A DNA stretch of 64,000 bases from Dendrophyllia cribrosa (taxonomy: Eukaryota > Cnidaria > Anthozoa > Scleractinia > Dendrophylliidae), in the NCBI GenBank assembly GCA_024195265.1, contig JAJLRJ010000010.1:10246302-10310301 (forward strand), written 5' to 3'. Each line of letters opens with the position of its first letter. Within the stretch, counting starts at the first letter, position 1. The notes under the pieces were generated by a model. It was not told the DNA's origin. It worked only from the letters and a program-made list of their open reading frames with translations, and ran no database searches. Of the stretch, positions 20,431-35,400 are shown one piece after another. The position numbers were made by a program, and so were the translations under genes.

Positions 20431-23400
20431 CCTTTTCCTCTCACGCACTCCTTAATAGAAATTTCACAGTGGAAGGCAATACATAGCAGCTTTATTCTAA
20501 AAGCAGAGTGCATGAACTTTTCTCAAGATAATTTCGGTTATAGCCACCTTTAGCCTTTTATCAATTTTAAAGTTAGTTTTATATATAATATATTTTGACA
20601 TTTAGGTATATTTTATTTTGCTGCATATACATGTACTGTAGTTTAATTTTTTTCATGATTTTTCTTTTTTCTAAGTTTGTATGTTTAATCTTAAAGTGCC
20701 ACTATGATCAAAAATATACATTTTCTGTTCTCTTCATATTTTGAAAATATAAGTACTCTTTACTTACCTTAACGAAGTTTCAAGTCAAAACTCGTACGGG
20801 AAGTGCCATTATTTTAACTTTACATTTCGAATTCGGTTTGACGCCATTACTCAATTTAAAAAATGACCGGGACCGAACCCTGAGAGTTGGATCGAGTTGG
20901 CCTAACGATTTTTGACGTCAATGACTCAACACGTGCCTTTTGGCTTTGTTGTCTGTGTCCCGGAGGGAACCGCGTTGAGTCATTGATGTCACAAATCAAG
21001 TCACGTGTACCAGATCGCAAACCAGTAGAACGTGGGCTCGGATTTATGAACGGAGTAATGGCGGACGGATTTTACGTGATTTTCGTTGGTTTTCGGCTAG
21101 CTATTTCTCGGCTGTGTAAGAATATATCAATCTAATTTATAGCAGTTCGCATTTGTCTAAACCTATTAGATACATTTGGTTAAAAAAAGCGGAAAAGAAA
21201 TACAAAAATTTTCGTCGTAGTGGCACTTTAAGTTAGGACCTTTCTGAAAACCACATAATTGTGATTGAAAGTTTCCGAATAAAAAGATTATTTACGACCC
21301 GTTATGGTCAAGGGCAGTGATAAAAATGTTGGCAGTAAGCATGTCTCGTGAACATAACCAAAAACTGTCCGTGTCGTCAGAATTTTCTTGACAGCGTCAA
21401 AACATCATTCAGGATGTTTCACGTTTTCTTTCAATGTCGCTTGATGGAATTTACTCTATGAAGGCGTTTAGTATAGATGGCAAAAGTGCACTTCGGAAAC
21501 GTTTTTGGCATTACTATGTAATCGTGGATTAGAAATATAAGAACCAAGGCAAGGAAAATTTTATGTTACGCCTTTGAACGTATTTGTTGAGAAATCATAT
21601 TTAGCAATGATCTTCATATTTAGCAATGTTCACGTTGTCACATTGTCTAAACTTGGTAGAATATTTTAGTGGCAATTCTTCTAGCTTTTTTAGTCATGGA
21701 ATAGGCGTTTGAAAAACTTGCATATATCGGCTTGGTGTAGAATATGTGAACCAAGTTATTTAAGCTGACTCAGTTTATTTAACGTCTGTTCATCCGTATT
21801 TTGTAGAGGCATGCTGGTAAATGTTGTGTCCTTAGACAAGACACTTTACTCCAAATTGTCTCTCTCCTCCAAGATGTACATATGAATGGTGAACTTGAGA
21901 TACCCAGGTTAACATTTTTTCTGTTAAAGTTTGAGATATGTACCTGGGCTATAAAGGGTACAATTGCGTTTTAATTTCTGTAAAGCCTGTCAAAGCTCGC
22001 GGGAATTTTTTTACAGACAAATGTATAGAAAACGTTACAACGCTATAACACGCTTTGTAGTCCGGATACATCGCTCTAATTTTGGCACAAATATCTTTTA
22101 CCTTATACCCGGCTCACGTTTGCCATTCATACGTTTTTCAGATATAAAATTTGCCGAAAATTATTTGACATTGGATTCCATTTTTTTCGTGACCTGTTTC
22201 ATTTTCATTGAGAAGGTATATTTCAATTGGCTTGATGACGCTGCGAACACCTTGCCATTACAGAAACCTCGAGAGTTGATGTCGCGTGGAACATTTTAAT
22301 AACTTGTATTGTTTAACCTTTTGGCATTTATCAACCATGCGAGATGGCGTGAACAACCGACAAAAAGGCTTAAGGTTCTTAAGTCTTTTGACGCGCCGAA
22401 GGTGAAGCCTGGATCTGAGGTGCTGTTCCCCAGGCTAAGAGTGTTTGAACGGTGCAGTTTGGCGGAGTCTGACTAGGTTCAAATATAAATATAGGCGGTT
22501 CAAGCCACGTTCTAGAAATGACCTTGCACCGGATATTTTCAACATCCGTGGGTAACCGAAAACGTGACTTGATTTCTGCGGCATTTGGGCATTTGCGTTA
22601 TAAAGTGATCTATAATGGACAGATATCGTTTTCCTTTGTTATGTATGTAGTTGGGTTCATCATGGACCTTTTATGGTTGACAATTTAGATGTCTACAGAA
22701 CTTAGTTAACGGGAGTCATCGGTTTTTATGTCTCCTCTAAAGTTAGTAGTTACATAAGATATATACAAAAATCGCTAAGAATAGCGTGACCTAGCAGTTG
22801 AATTATAGTTATAACTGTTGAATTCCTTGCGTAAAATGTACCGTTTATGATTTAAGAATAATCGCTGGCTTTTTTGTGCTGTATTAAAGAAATAGAAAAT
22901 GGCTTGCATGTTTATACAACCTAATATAACCTGCGTTTCAGGTGGGATTATTCGCGCGAGAGCGCGGTTTTTGCGGCGGGGTCCCGAATTTAAGCGGCCA
23001 ACCCGCGAGAGCTAAACCTGATACAAACAGGTGTTTTGGAACCTTTCAAGCTACTTCGAGTGCTTGCCTTAGGTTATGTGGGCATAAAGCAACCATATTC
23101 CATTTCTTTTGAAGCCTATAAACTGTATGTCTCTAAAACGCGTAGGCATATTTTAAAAGCAGAGCACGTTTTAGGATCAATAAGTTAGATTTAAGAAAAG
23201 GAAAACGTTTTCCGTGTTTCCATAGGCTACAGAAATGCGAGTGAAAGTTTGGGAGAACGAGAAATCTATGTGGAAACACGAGTGTTTATACACTGGTTAG
23301 AGTTTTCTCGAACTTCTCGTGTTACTTTATCGTATGAAAACAAGGAAAGAAAGTTTTCCATTTCTTTGATAAAAAAAAAACGATTAAAATACCTTTTAAT

Positions 23401-26400
23401 ATTTCCATAGAGTAATGACAAATGGGTCTTAAACAATGAGAGCTTGCGTATTATCTCGTTTATTTTACAAAGGAATATAAATAATAATGCCGTTCCAGAT
23501 TCAAGTGATTATACTTAGCTACATAGTAATGTAATAGTCCTAACTAAACAAGTTTTAATAGTAAACATGTTGTAAAATAGATTTAAAGGGGCTATGTCTT
23601 GCGGATTGTTATGCTTTTGGGTCAAAATGTGCTAAAATAAAACTAGTACCGTTGCTTCTGGAGCGTTAACTAGAGGAGGATATCAAGCGAATTTTCAAAA
23701 GGAGAGCACAATGTAAGACGTTTCTAGAAATTGTCCGAAGGAGCAAGGAAAGAAATTTAAAAAACAGATATTACCATTTTAATCCATGTATTTTCGTCTA
23801 GGCCGTCCTTAACCAGAGACCGTTAGATGTACGTTTCAGTGCACCAGTGGAGTAGTTTTAAACAAAACTCGACCATTATGTTTGGCCTTCCATTGATGCA
23901 TTGCTTTTCAAAGTTTTTTCTAAAAGTCGGCTACATGGCCCCTTTAAAGTACTTATATCTTTACCCTTATTCAGGCATACAAATTGTGGGCATCGTCGGA
24001 AAGGCACCCTCGATTTCCATCTGTTTTGTTCGCCCGCGGTCTTTTACGCGAGAGGATAAAAAGATGTCTCACACTTAAAAGATTGCAACAATAATTTCCT
24101 TACTCTAGATCTATCTGAAGTCAAGACAAAATACAATCTAAATGTAAGGCCTTTAGCCTACTATGGAATAGTTTCTGCACTAAACACTCTCCGGAAAAAA
24201 TGCAACCTCAATTCCCAACTTAACAACGACCCTGAATATGAAAGCCTTTCGACAAAGTTACTAAAAACATCAAATGCAAGTAGATTTGTGTATAACAAAC
24301 TTATTACAATGAAATGCTCTGCTCCATCCCAAAGCCAGCAAAAATGGCTTAAAGATTGCAACGTAAGAAGCAACGATAATTACCAGTGGGATGCTACCTA
24401 TTTATTGGCCTCCAATTGTACAAAAAATGTTAGACACATAGAATTTCAATTTAAACTCCTGCACAGACGAATTCCAACAAACGACTTCCTGGTAAAAATT
24501 GGTAATTAAAGATGATCCACGATGCTCATTCTGTAAAGAAGAAACTGAAACACTTGTTTGTCTTTCCTGGCTTTGTTCTAAAACAACCTTTTTTGGAAAA
24601 GTATAACAACAAGGTTAAAACGTTATAAAATTATTCCCGAAAATTACTCTATAGAAAACACTGTTGCACTTGGGCTGAGACCAGATTCTTCAAAACACCA
24701 GAGACAAATCAATCTTTGTTTCCTTTTAGCTAGACACTATATCTGGCTCTGCAAATCAAAAGAACTTTTACCTCGTATGACGAGCTTTCCCCGACATGCG
24801 AAATCTATATATGATATAGAGACAAAACAAGGTAGCGCTTTTCTAAAACAAATCGTCACTTCTGGATGATTTTTTAAAATAACTTCTTTCACGGTACATT
24901 GCTGCCCTCTTCATCTCTAGCTCCAGTTTTTTTTTTTTGCGATAGTTGTTTTTACCATATCTCTCAGTCCCTTTTCGTTGATTCACCTTAAAGCTTTACA
25001 TATTCAAGCAGTTACTACCGGTTTTTGTTTTCTAATTATACTTTATATGTCTGTTTACTTTATTGCCTTTATCTATAGTGACCCTGTTATTTTTTTCTGT
25101 TACCTGAGTGTTTAACTTGTTTTTTTCTATGCAAATGTAAATGTAAAAGCTTGTAACTGTTTAATTAAATTATTATTAAAAAAATTAAAATAAAAACTTT
25201 ATTCTCCTTTTGTTTCCTCTGGTTTATTTTTTTGTTTGTGTGACACCTTCCGTCTCTGTTCACAGCCTGAACAAGCTTATTTGCCCGAGGTCATACTATT
25301 AAGTGCTCCAAAATCCACTCTGTTTTGTAATTTGGAGATTTTTAAGTCTGTTGACATTTGTAATGGGCCTTTTGAATTAATTTAGACTTATTTCATTTTC
25401 CTTTTTAACTAGAATGTAATCAAACCGTTTGACCTCAGATATTTCAATGCATAATTTGTTAAAATAAGTTTGGAACCAAACACGTTTGAGGTAAATGTCT
25501 TTGCTAGAATAAAAGTTAAGAAAATGTCTGTTATTGATTTCAGTATTTGGATTTCTTTTCATTTAGTTGCCTTAAATTTCAACCAGCAATGCATACGCCT
25601 AATTGAAGAAATATTGTCGGGAATGACGCATAAACGATACCACACAATGGAATCTTGGGAACAAGGCAAATAAGGCTCGTTATTATTCCATTTTTTGATG
25701 CATAAGAGATATTCCTTTCTAAACTTTTTTCAAAGGCTAATTTTGGAAATAATGGTTATAGAGCGCTTTTCAATTGAGTATCGAAAGTAATCTCGCAATT
25801 GCTTTGGTTTTGCATTGCTACGCTTCGTGATTGGCTAAAAAATCTCGCGCCACTTTATTAACCAATCAGAAGTAAAACCAAAACCAATCGTGACTTGCTC
25901 GCACGCGTTTTTTCCGCTCTTGGCGCCGGCTACATGTGTTTGCTTCGAGTTCTGATTGGTTCATCAGATTGTCTGCGAGTTCCGTGATTGGTCAGAGTAA
26001 TTACTTTCCTTTTGGTTCTACGACACTCAATTGAAAATCGCTGTAATAATGTGCAATTTATCTGAGAACACAAGACGTTTTTAACGTTTCCCAGAAAACC
26101 ATTCGATCGTATCGGTCATGATTTATACTTTTTTCCCATAACAGTTTTTCAATCAGGAGTATATACTTTTTGGGGTGGTGTTATACTGTATAACATGAAG
26201 ATGCATGTTTCATCTTGCTATGGAATGTGTAAGGCTTAGCCCTAGATCCGCCACAGTAAAAGAAATTCATAGGGGGTTTGAAAATGACGCGTGAATACAG
26301 ACATTTTAAAAAGTACCACATCTGACAACAGAAACCTTGCTCCTTAGAGCGCGCTGCTTTTCTGTAATCACCGTATTCTCATCTGAAGGAACTGAAGGAG

Positions 26401-29400
26401 TTACAATTAGAGCCTGTCAAAATCAGGCCTCGAAGGGATTAGAACCCATCACCTTTGCGATTCCGGTGCAGTCACTCTATCGCTACAAGTTTAGATAGGA
26501 GCTTGGTCAAGAAATGTTTTTGAGAACTGCAATGATCCCTTTCTATTAAATTCTTTCTCCCGCAGTTCACATAAAAATATAACATATATACACACCATCA
26601 AACTGAGGTCAGCAAAGTTGAACTTCCCATTTTTCACCGTAGCTCTTGATTCGTCATAGTCTGCGAACAAGCTCATTAGCCAGACGCAGGGTAAATAAAG
26701 ACTTGCTACTGAAGAGTGACAACACGAGGTAAGAGGATGATGAGAAACTGCAGGGATTAAATTTAGACAACAATACCTCTTGTTTACCACGCACACCCTA
26801 CCGTACTCCACCCCTCTGTAAGCATCGCTTTGGCTCGTTTTTTCCCCACTCCGTTCAAGTTTGAGTTTGTCCATTAAACAGTCCGGGACATATCCATTTC
26901 TGGATATATATTTTCCAGCGATGTGATTGGACCAAACCAAACCAAAACAAAACAAATTTGGCCGAGAGAAACTGGGACCAGACATGAGACCACAACAAAA
27001 ATTTTGCCAAGCGGCCATATTGAAATACACAAAATACGTACAGCAAGTTATTGACCATATTTATAAGTATATTTCAGCTACAACATCTCTACAGTCATCT
27101 CATCTTTGTTCTCGCACTCGATAAGATTTGCGAATTCGTCCCATCACGATCTCCGCGTAAATCATCGGTCCGAAGAAACGAAGAGTGGCGGGGATATTTG
27201 CCCCACCACCAGCCTGCTCGTTCTTTGCGAACTTCTGGGCGGACGGAGGATTTACTGACAAACAAGGCTCTCCATTTACAGTCCTAATTTCAGAGAAATA
27301 GACAAAAGTGCGATTGTTGAACAAGAAACTGAGCAAGAACCCCGCGAAATTGAAGTATTTGTATTAGACCCTTGCTTAATTAAAATTCAAGACCATTTCT
27401 TGTAAGGTGGAAGTAATTGTTTTATACACTGTTATCATCTTTGTATATATTACACGAGCTACATTTTTTGTTTTAATAAATTCAAATTTTTTAAGAACCA
27501 CTTTCTTTAAAATTCAGTGTGTAGCATTTTGAGTTAGCACTTTGAACAAGAGTAAAATCAGTTTACTCTTTTCTTTATAGGTTAACAATTCACACTTAGA
27601 CTACATCTTCCATTGTACACCAGTATAGTGTTTTCACAGCAGTGAATTTGGAAGAGGGAAACAAAAAATATTTGTACAAAATTGAAATTTATTCCTCGGA
27701 AAGGAAAATCATTTTGTTTCACTCCAACATGGCAGCTACGAAAACACTTTATCGACAGGTGTAGAATGTAGTATTAACCATATTCATTTGATTATCTACA
27801 CTTCTCCACAGACCTTTTCTGTTTTAACCATCCCCCATCCTCTTCTCCCACAGCTCTGGAAATTCCAGGTTGGGTGTAAACTTTATAAAATTCAGCCTTC
27901 AGCCTTCAGGTTTTTCCAGTCAAAACAATGACAATCCATGGGGAGGATTCAGATGTTTTTCTGAAACCACCCATTGTTTTTCAATAGTTCACAGTGTTTA
28001 TAGTGAATAATTTGCAAAAAAATCTGTGAGGTTTCATTAGAATTCTGAAAAATATCATCAAAATCTGGAAATTATGTGAAGAATAAATCTTCAATTCAAT
28101 TTTATGATCTCCACATCCCACTTAATACACCTTATTTTAAAATGGCAAAAAATAAATTAATAATTATTTTGTCTCCATGTTTAAATTGGCCCTTGCTGCC
28201 TCGTTTTAAAATTTCTGAATTTTGCAGATGCGATTGAGGCAACAAGGGTCAATTAACATTGAGACAAAAGCCATTTTGGAATAAGATGTATGTTAAAATG
28301 TAATAGTAAACAAAATGTAATTCATTTATTTACATAAATGAAATTAATAAAATAGTTAGGAAACTACAGTAATATGCCATTTTAGCTCCAATTTTATTGC
28401 ATGGTAATTGACAGGTACACGTGTATGAACAGATACACTGATTTTTTAACCTTTTTTTGATAATGCCCTATTACAGTCAGCAAATGGGAATGAAGTTAAA
28501 CCTCAGTAGTTTATGAAGAAAAACCTCTTTATCTGAATTTTTAAAATCATTACAGTGAAAATACTCAGCGTGTTCCGCTTATTATTTGGGAATGACTTTC
28601 ATTATTCGGGAACAGTTTGCATTATTGAAATCAAAATACATACAAAATTCAGGTTTTAAATTGATTATTGGAATCTTCCAACGGTAGCCTCATTCGAAAG
28701 AATGAATGCTGATTGGTTGACATCAGGCAAATGTTCACGTGCAAAGCAGGCAACAGTTGGCGGCTTGACACATCTGACCTATTCCTGTTCGCTCAACAAA
28801 AATTAACCACCGCGTATTTTTTGACGTAAAGAAGCTCTGCATTATTAAAATGCTAGTGTGCTGGTACTGAAAGAGAAATTTTCACCAAAAGTGAGGAAAA
28901 TTTCCTAAAAAATCCAACCGACCGAAATCTCAGAAACCAACAGCGACCAACGGTTGCGCATTTCGCCCATGAACTTTTGACCTACGTCAGTAAATAAACC
29001 AATCAACATTTGTTATTTCGATTGAGGCTACCGTTGGAAGATTCCAATAATCAATTTAAAACCGGAATTTTGTATGTATTTTGATTTCAATAATGCAATC
29101 CGTTCCCAATTAATGGAAGTCATTCCCAAATAATAAGCGGAACGCGCTGAGTATTTTGACTGTAATAATTCATACACAGGAAATTGCAGCAAGACATGTT
29201 TAGAAATCTGACAAAAAACACTCCTCATTTTGGCATCCTTACTTTCTTTAACAAAAATCATTTTGTTTGTGAAGTCATATAAAACATTCTACAGAGTGTT
29301 TCATCACAAGATCTAAAAGTTACTGGGGTTGCATGTGTAACACGTACACATGACCTGGTCTTGCCCCAAACCATTTTTGATTAACCACATTGTTTTGCGA

Positions 29401-32400
29401 ATGAACTCACTGGGATAACAACTCAACGGATGTTAACAGAAATGGCAGACTGCAAGCAGTCTATACAAGATCAAACACCTAAAGTTCATTGTAAATACTT
29501 CGCCATGCATTGTTTTTTAAACACTCTTCTTGGTGTTTGATCTAATGTTTGATATAATACTCCCAGGGGTGGAGGGTGGGGGGCACTCAGGTATAATAGT
29601 GTTAGGGATGTGCGAAGCCCTTTTTGAGGGTTGAAATTTGAGATCTGAGGACTTACTGTGGGTTAGGAATATTCTGCTCACTTTCCCTTTGGTAAACTGA
29701 TTTTTTTGCAGAGAAAGAAAGGACATTTCTTGAGTCAAGATCTGGGTTGTTTGACTTTTTTAGGAGTCTGCTTTTGGCCTACATGGCTCTTTTTGGGTAT
29801 AAAAATTTGTCTTTATTCGCACATCCCTGTCACTATTTTACCTTAGTACCTCTCCCCTTCCCTTCCCCCCTACGTCAAGGAACCTACATTGTCCTAAAAT
29901 CATTGTTCGGTCCCTCCTCCTCAACAACATATGCAGTCTCTTGCAGTGCCTGTAATTGTTGCAGCTCTTCTACAATCTCATTATAAAACAAAACAAGGTT
30001 TTCCTTTTTGAACTTGTTAAGATCTGCTCTGAAACTGGCCAGTTTTTAATCTCATCAGAAATTTGCTGCACTGTGTCAGAAATTCTTTGAAGAATGTCAT
30101 CCTCACTGCTGTTCCTTATATCCTCCACCATGGCTCTCTCTTTACATGTAGCTGTCACAAACAGTGTTTGAACACCAACATTTCTCCCCATCAATGAAAT
30201 GCTTGTTGAAGAGGCTTAGTTTGTTACACTGAAAAGTCTCCTCATACTTTGCCATGTCATAATCCAGTTTGGACCATCCAAGGAAGTGACACTGTCTGAG
30301 GAACCACCTTGAAGATACCTTAACAAATGTTAAGAGACCAATCAGTGCATATTTAAAGGATGTTTGTTGGCAATACTGTATTAACCTAATTCCCTTTAAG
30401 CTTATTTCTTTTCCACAAAAATGACGAGTCTTTAGAAAATGCTGTTCCATTTGCAACAGACTACAGAAATGAAAACCAAAGATAAGTTTAGAATATGATA
30501 TCCACGAAATGCGCGTACAGTGAAGCAGTCATGGCGCCGAAATTACACACGAACAGATTTTCAAAGGCCGTGCATATGAACCAAAGCATCGTGCATATGA
30601 ATTTTGTTTGAATAAACAACAAGCGAATTTACTCTAGTTTCTAACCGTAATTTTTTCGAAAACCAAAAAAATTATTACATACCTGAAATTTGCAAGAAAT
30701 CAAAGACCACTCCACTCGGAATGCATTCAAAACGCAACCGTCGAGTTCACTTACGGCAATTTTTTCTCAGCGTTGCAGAGAAGCCCGCCATCTTTCTTTT
30801 GTTTCGCGTGTTCCTCTGATGTTCCTTTACAAATAACGCTTGGTCTCATGGGATAGATGAAAGGAACCAAAATAATAGGGGCGCAAAAGTGGCGTGTACA
30901 CTGATTTTTCTTTAAGGCCCAAGACGCCATTATTGGTGACGTCATCATATATCCAGAAATGGAAATGTCCAGGACTGTTAAACCCGCGGGATTAAATCAA
31001 CAGTGAGCCTTTTCAATCCATGAGCAACCCGGACTTTTAAAAGGCAATTAAACGAGAGCAACGTCGCCCATTATGCCTTGGTTTGTATAACGAAAACAAT
31101 GGGGATATGATGATAAGATTTTCTAACACTATAACGACAGTAAAAATGGTTTAATTTATTAAACGCAAACGTTACTGATAAACAGACAATCATTGTCAGA
31201 AGTCGTTGGAACATCCCTCCCTTTCCCCTATTTCAATGTTGGATCACATAATGAACGCGTGTATTCATTTCATTTCTCCAACAACATTGAAAGGTGAGGA
31301 GGGAGGGAACCAACATCTTTACACCATCCAACACACAGTGTTCCAACGTTTTGGCAGAAATTGTAGATAACTGCATGATATCAGTACGAAAAGTTGCTTT
31401 AGGACATGCATTATTTAGGTAGCAAACTATTCAGCTACCAGTCTGATAGAATAAAATTCTGCTTAAAATATGAACAATTACAGTGTCTAAAAAAAGCTAT
31501 GACTATAAACGATCTTAATACAAAACTAAGTTTATAATATGTTACATTGTGTGTATAATAATGGACTAATAGGTACTAGCTAAATTGAGTGATTTTTATA
31601 TAATTTTTGAAGCACTTCATGGTTGGGCATGTGTAGGCCGCTATTACGTCTTGTATCAGAAGAACTGACGGATATTGCTTTTTGGGTGTAGTACGATATC
31701 ATTTGTACGTCTTATAGAAGGTTATAGGCTAATATCTGCTGACGTCATTGTTTACATTTGGTTTTATTAGCATACAACAAAAGTTGAAAGAGCTTATGTT
31801 AAACTTAGTAATCTGGGGCTGGATTCACGAAGCCCTCCTAAGTTAAGACATATCCTAAGAATTGTTTCTTAACAGCCTATTGTATGTATGACGTCAGTTA
31901 ACTTAGGAGGGCTTCGTGAATCCGGCCCCTGCCCGATATTTAGCTTTTTGCATGTAATATATAGAGAACAATAATAGTATTGTATTCGTTTTGTATTGTA
32001 TTTGTTTTATATGTCATTCTCATTATTGTAATTTCTTTTTCTACATTTTATTTATTGTAAATTAGTTTGGAAGATCCCATTTGGGAAAACTAATAAAGGA
32101 TATTGTATTGTATTGTATAGAGAAAATATCAGCCATCAAAACCTGCAAAATTGCTGGGTGGCAAAAGCGCTGAGTCATACAAGGTTTGAAATTAGCATTG
32201 CACAAAGAGTATTTAGTATATCGAGCCGAAATTTCCAGAGAAAGCAGTGATATGCCCTTGCAACATGTAGCTCGATTAGAAAACAAGGAACATATGCTAA
32301 TGAGGCAAAAATTGTAAACAAATATTTGCCTATACAGACAAAAATTGTCCTTTCCAAATTGAAAAATAAAACGACATTCAGAACAAAACTGAACGCCGCG

Positions 32401-35400
32401 ACAGACTAGAAAGATAGTTGTCCACATACTAGAGGCCAAAGTTATCTATAATTATTTTTCTATGCGTTAGCTTTGTACCCAATGTTTACTGCGCATGTTA
32501 ACTTGCCTGCAATGCGGCTACACATGTTCTCATCTGTTTGGTAACTGATGTCTTAGTTGCCGACAAGTGTCTCACATACTTGGAAAAACGAGTTGTCGAC
32601 GATAAAACTATCGCGTTTGTTATGGACAACTAAAGTGTTTTTTTCTTTTGAAAAGGAAACCTGTTTAATTGTCGATAACTATTTTTTAAAGGTTTGTTGT
32701 CGATAACATGCTTCACAGACTGGCGTTTTTGTTATCGACAGCTTTTTAGGATCAACAACTAAATAGTTATCGAAAACAATTGGTCTAGTCTATCGAGGCT
32801 CTGAAATATTTGACTTTATAAAATGTTCAAGGAAATGCGCGCGCTATGATTGGTTAAACCGTGTTCATTATAACTCGATAAAGCACGCTCGTGACGTAAG
32901 GCTCACAGTAGTTATGATTTTTAAAAAGCCAAAGGACTGTAGAAAATTTATAAAACTGCACCGTCCAAATCGAAAAAAAAAAATGACATTCAAAACAAAA
33001 GTGAAGGCCTCGACAGACTAGAGAAAGTAGTTGTCGATAACTATGTGCAGTGATTCGACGACTAAAATGAATTGACCACACACCAGAGGCCAAAATTATC
33101 GATAATTATTTTCTATAAGCCTGAGAAAACAGACCGCGTTTCGCGGTGCCACCACTGGTTCCAATTGGTTACGACAGCTTTGTAACTAACGTTCAGTGCG
33201 CATGTTAACTTCGTTTCCAGTGCTAGCCGTGCGGCTACACATGTGCTAACTGCACCGTTAATGTTAAATAACTTCGCATTAATTGCCTTATGATTTCAAT
33301 GGACATCAGTTTATCGAACTGCGCATTCAGTGATCTTTTTTTTGTAAAAAAAAAAACACCACAAATGTTATATTATTCTGCTGAACTGAACATTTTTTAA
33401 CAGATTGCGTGTAGCAATTTACAAAGCCTTTTTAAAACAAATTCCTGATCAATAACAGGAATGCAAGTCTTGAAATTATTTAAAAGAGAAGATGTTTCTT
33501 CCTCCAATTGCTTGATAAATATTAAATTGTTATTTAAGTTGATAACAATTGTGGATAATCCTACCAGAAATAAATCTAAGCGATTGGTGACTACTATTAA
33601 CCATCCACCAACTATCCCATCTGACATCGCATACGCACTAGCTGACAGACTGAACTACACAGAACCGTCTAATAAGAATTCTTTCTGACATAACTAACTT
33701 ATTTTGATGCAGTGTTATGATGGATCCAAGATCTACAAAATGTCAAAAGAACACACGCAGTTAGAGAAATGCTACTGAGAACAAAACCGAACCAAAATCA
33801 GAGTAAAATTATCCAGTAAAGCTAAGCGAGCTTCCTTACTCCGAGCATATTTCATAGAGCTACCCCATACCCGCATCCCACTAACGCACTCCCACACGCA
33901 TACCCTCCCCTGTGGCCTGCGTAATTACCTTATAAATGGTAATTACGTTTGAAACTAAAACTAAACGCTTCTCTAATTTCCATTTACAGATAATATTATT
34001 TATGGGTGTTGAGTTTTCAGTTGATAATGTAACTCTTAACAACATGATGGGAATTAAAAGCACTTAACAATAAGAAATAAATATTAAATGACCCTGACAA
34101 CTAAATTGAAGAACGCAGATTTTGAATGTTCTAACATTTTGTACCATTTACAGCAGATGAGTATCTATTTTAGCAATTAACGGATAAAACTCTTGTACAA
34201 ACAGAACATATGTTATTTAAAATGTAAATGTGGTTGTTGTTCATCGTGGTGTGTAAGATAGGTAAACGCTTGTTCTTTTGTGTCACGATGGAGTCACTTT
34301 GAGATGTTGATCGCCGATCATACTGTTCAAAGTACTGTTATTTGTTGTTACTTACTTTCAATAGTCCAACAATGATAACCACGACCAGCACACATCCTCT
34401 CACTGAAGAGCCATCTAAATAAAAAAAAAAACAATGGCAATGCAAGAGTTTCATTGTCGAACTCATGGCTTATTAGGACATAGGATATTGACCCTTGTTT
34501 AACTCTTTTCAGACTAGAGGGACGAGTGCCCGCGCTGACTATGAAAGCCTGAAGACCAATACACATCAAACTTTGTGAATTTTCATTTAAGATTCCATTC
34601 AACTATACATTGTACGCAGAATAAACTCTGAAAATATGTACTAAAAGGGTTATGGGCTCATTAATACGAACTTGAGTTGACACGGCCGCCAATCATAACG
34701 CGTTTTACCCATCACACAGACCTAAACAACAACGTTTAAAATAAACAACCCACCTGTTGTTACATTTGACTCGTCCTTAAGCGTAACAGGTGTGGAATAT
34801 GAATTCAAGGAAACTGCATGGAAACAATAATTGTGATTTTAGTTGACACGTGTTTAGTTTTATATTCACACATGACTGGTGTGTAAACGTTCGTATTATC
34901 TGTAATTAAATAGAAATGGCTCGTTTAGGCACTAATCGGCGCGTAGAGACATTAGAGTGATTTTCATCAGACCGTGAAACAGTTTCTAGTAGTTAGTGTA
35001 TACTAATCAAATAGACACAAAAGAAAACAATGGAAATAAGATCTACTAACCTCTATTAGTGTACTAACTATTTCACGGTCTGAGGAAAATCACTCTAATG
35101 CTTAGTAGGCTATAGAAAATGACCTGGAAGGATCGATAACTTAAATAGAGGTCTTTGCCAGTGTTTTGCCAGTGTTTGGCTTACTGATTGAAAAGTCTTT
35201 ATAAGTCATTTCGTCTCAATTATAGATTCACAGTCATATAGCTAAAACTAAAAAACAAGCAGTTTTAAGCGTATTCAACAATGCCGTAAATGATAATTAC
35301 AATGAAAAAAATCTAATTCCCTAGAGATTTTGAGTCCTTTGCGCTTAAAATTTGTAAAAGTTCTCCGGTTTTTCAATATGGATTTGACAATGATTTCCAA

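Noticed and set aside
26491..27030. 179-codon minus ORF
   Set aside because: Cys/Trp/Phe-rich without domain or splice support. Part of it (around 26880) resembles an inverted sequence at 30945, so it is likely repeat-derived.
30142..30456. Peroxisomal PEX11-like protein
   Set aside because: Only a short IRLIQYC resemblance; the rest does not fit, so I do not assign it.
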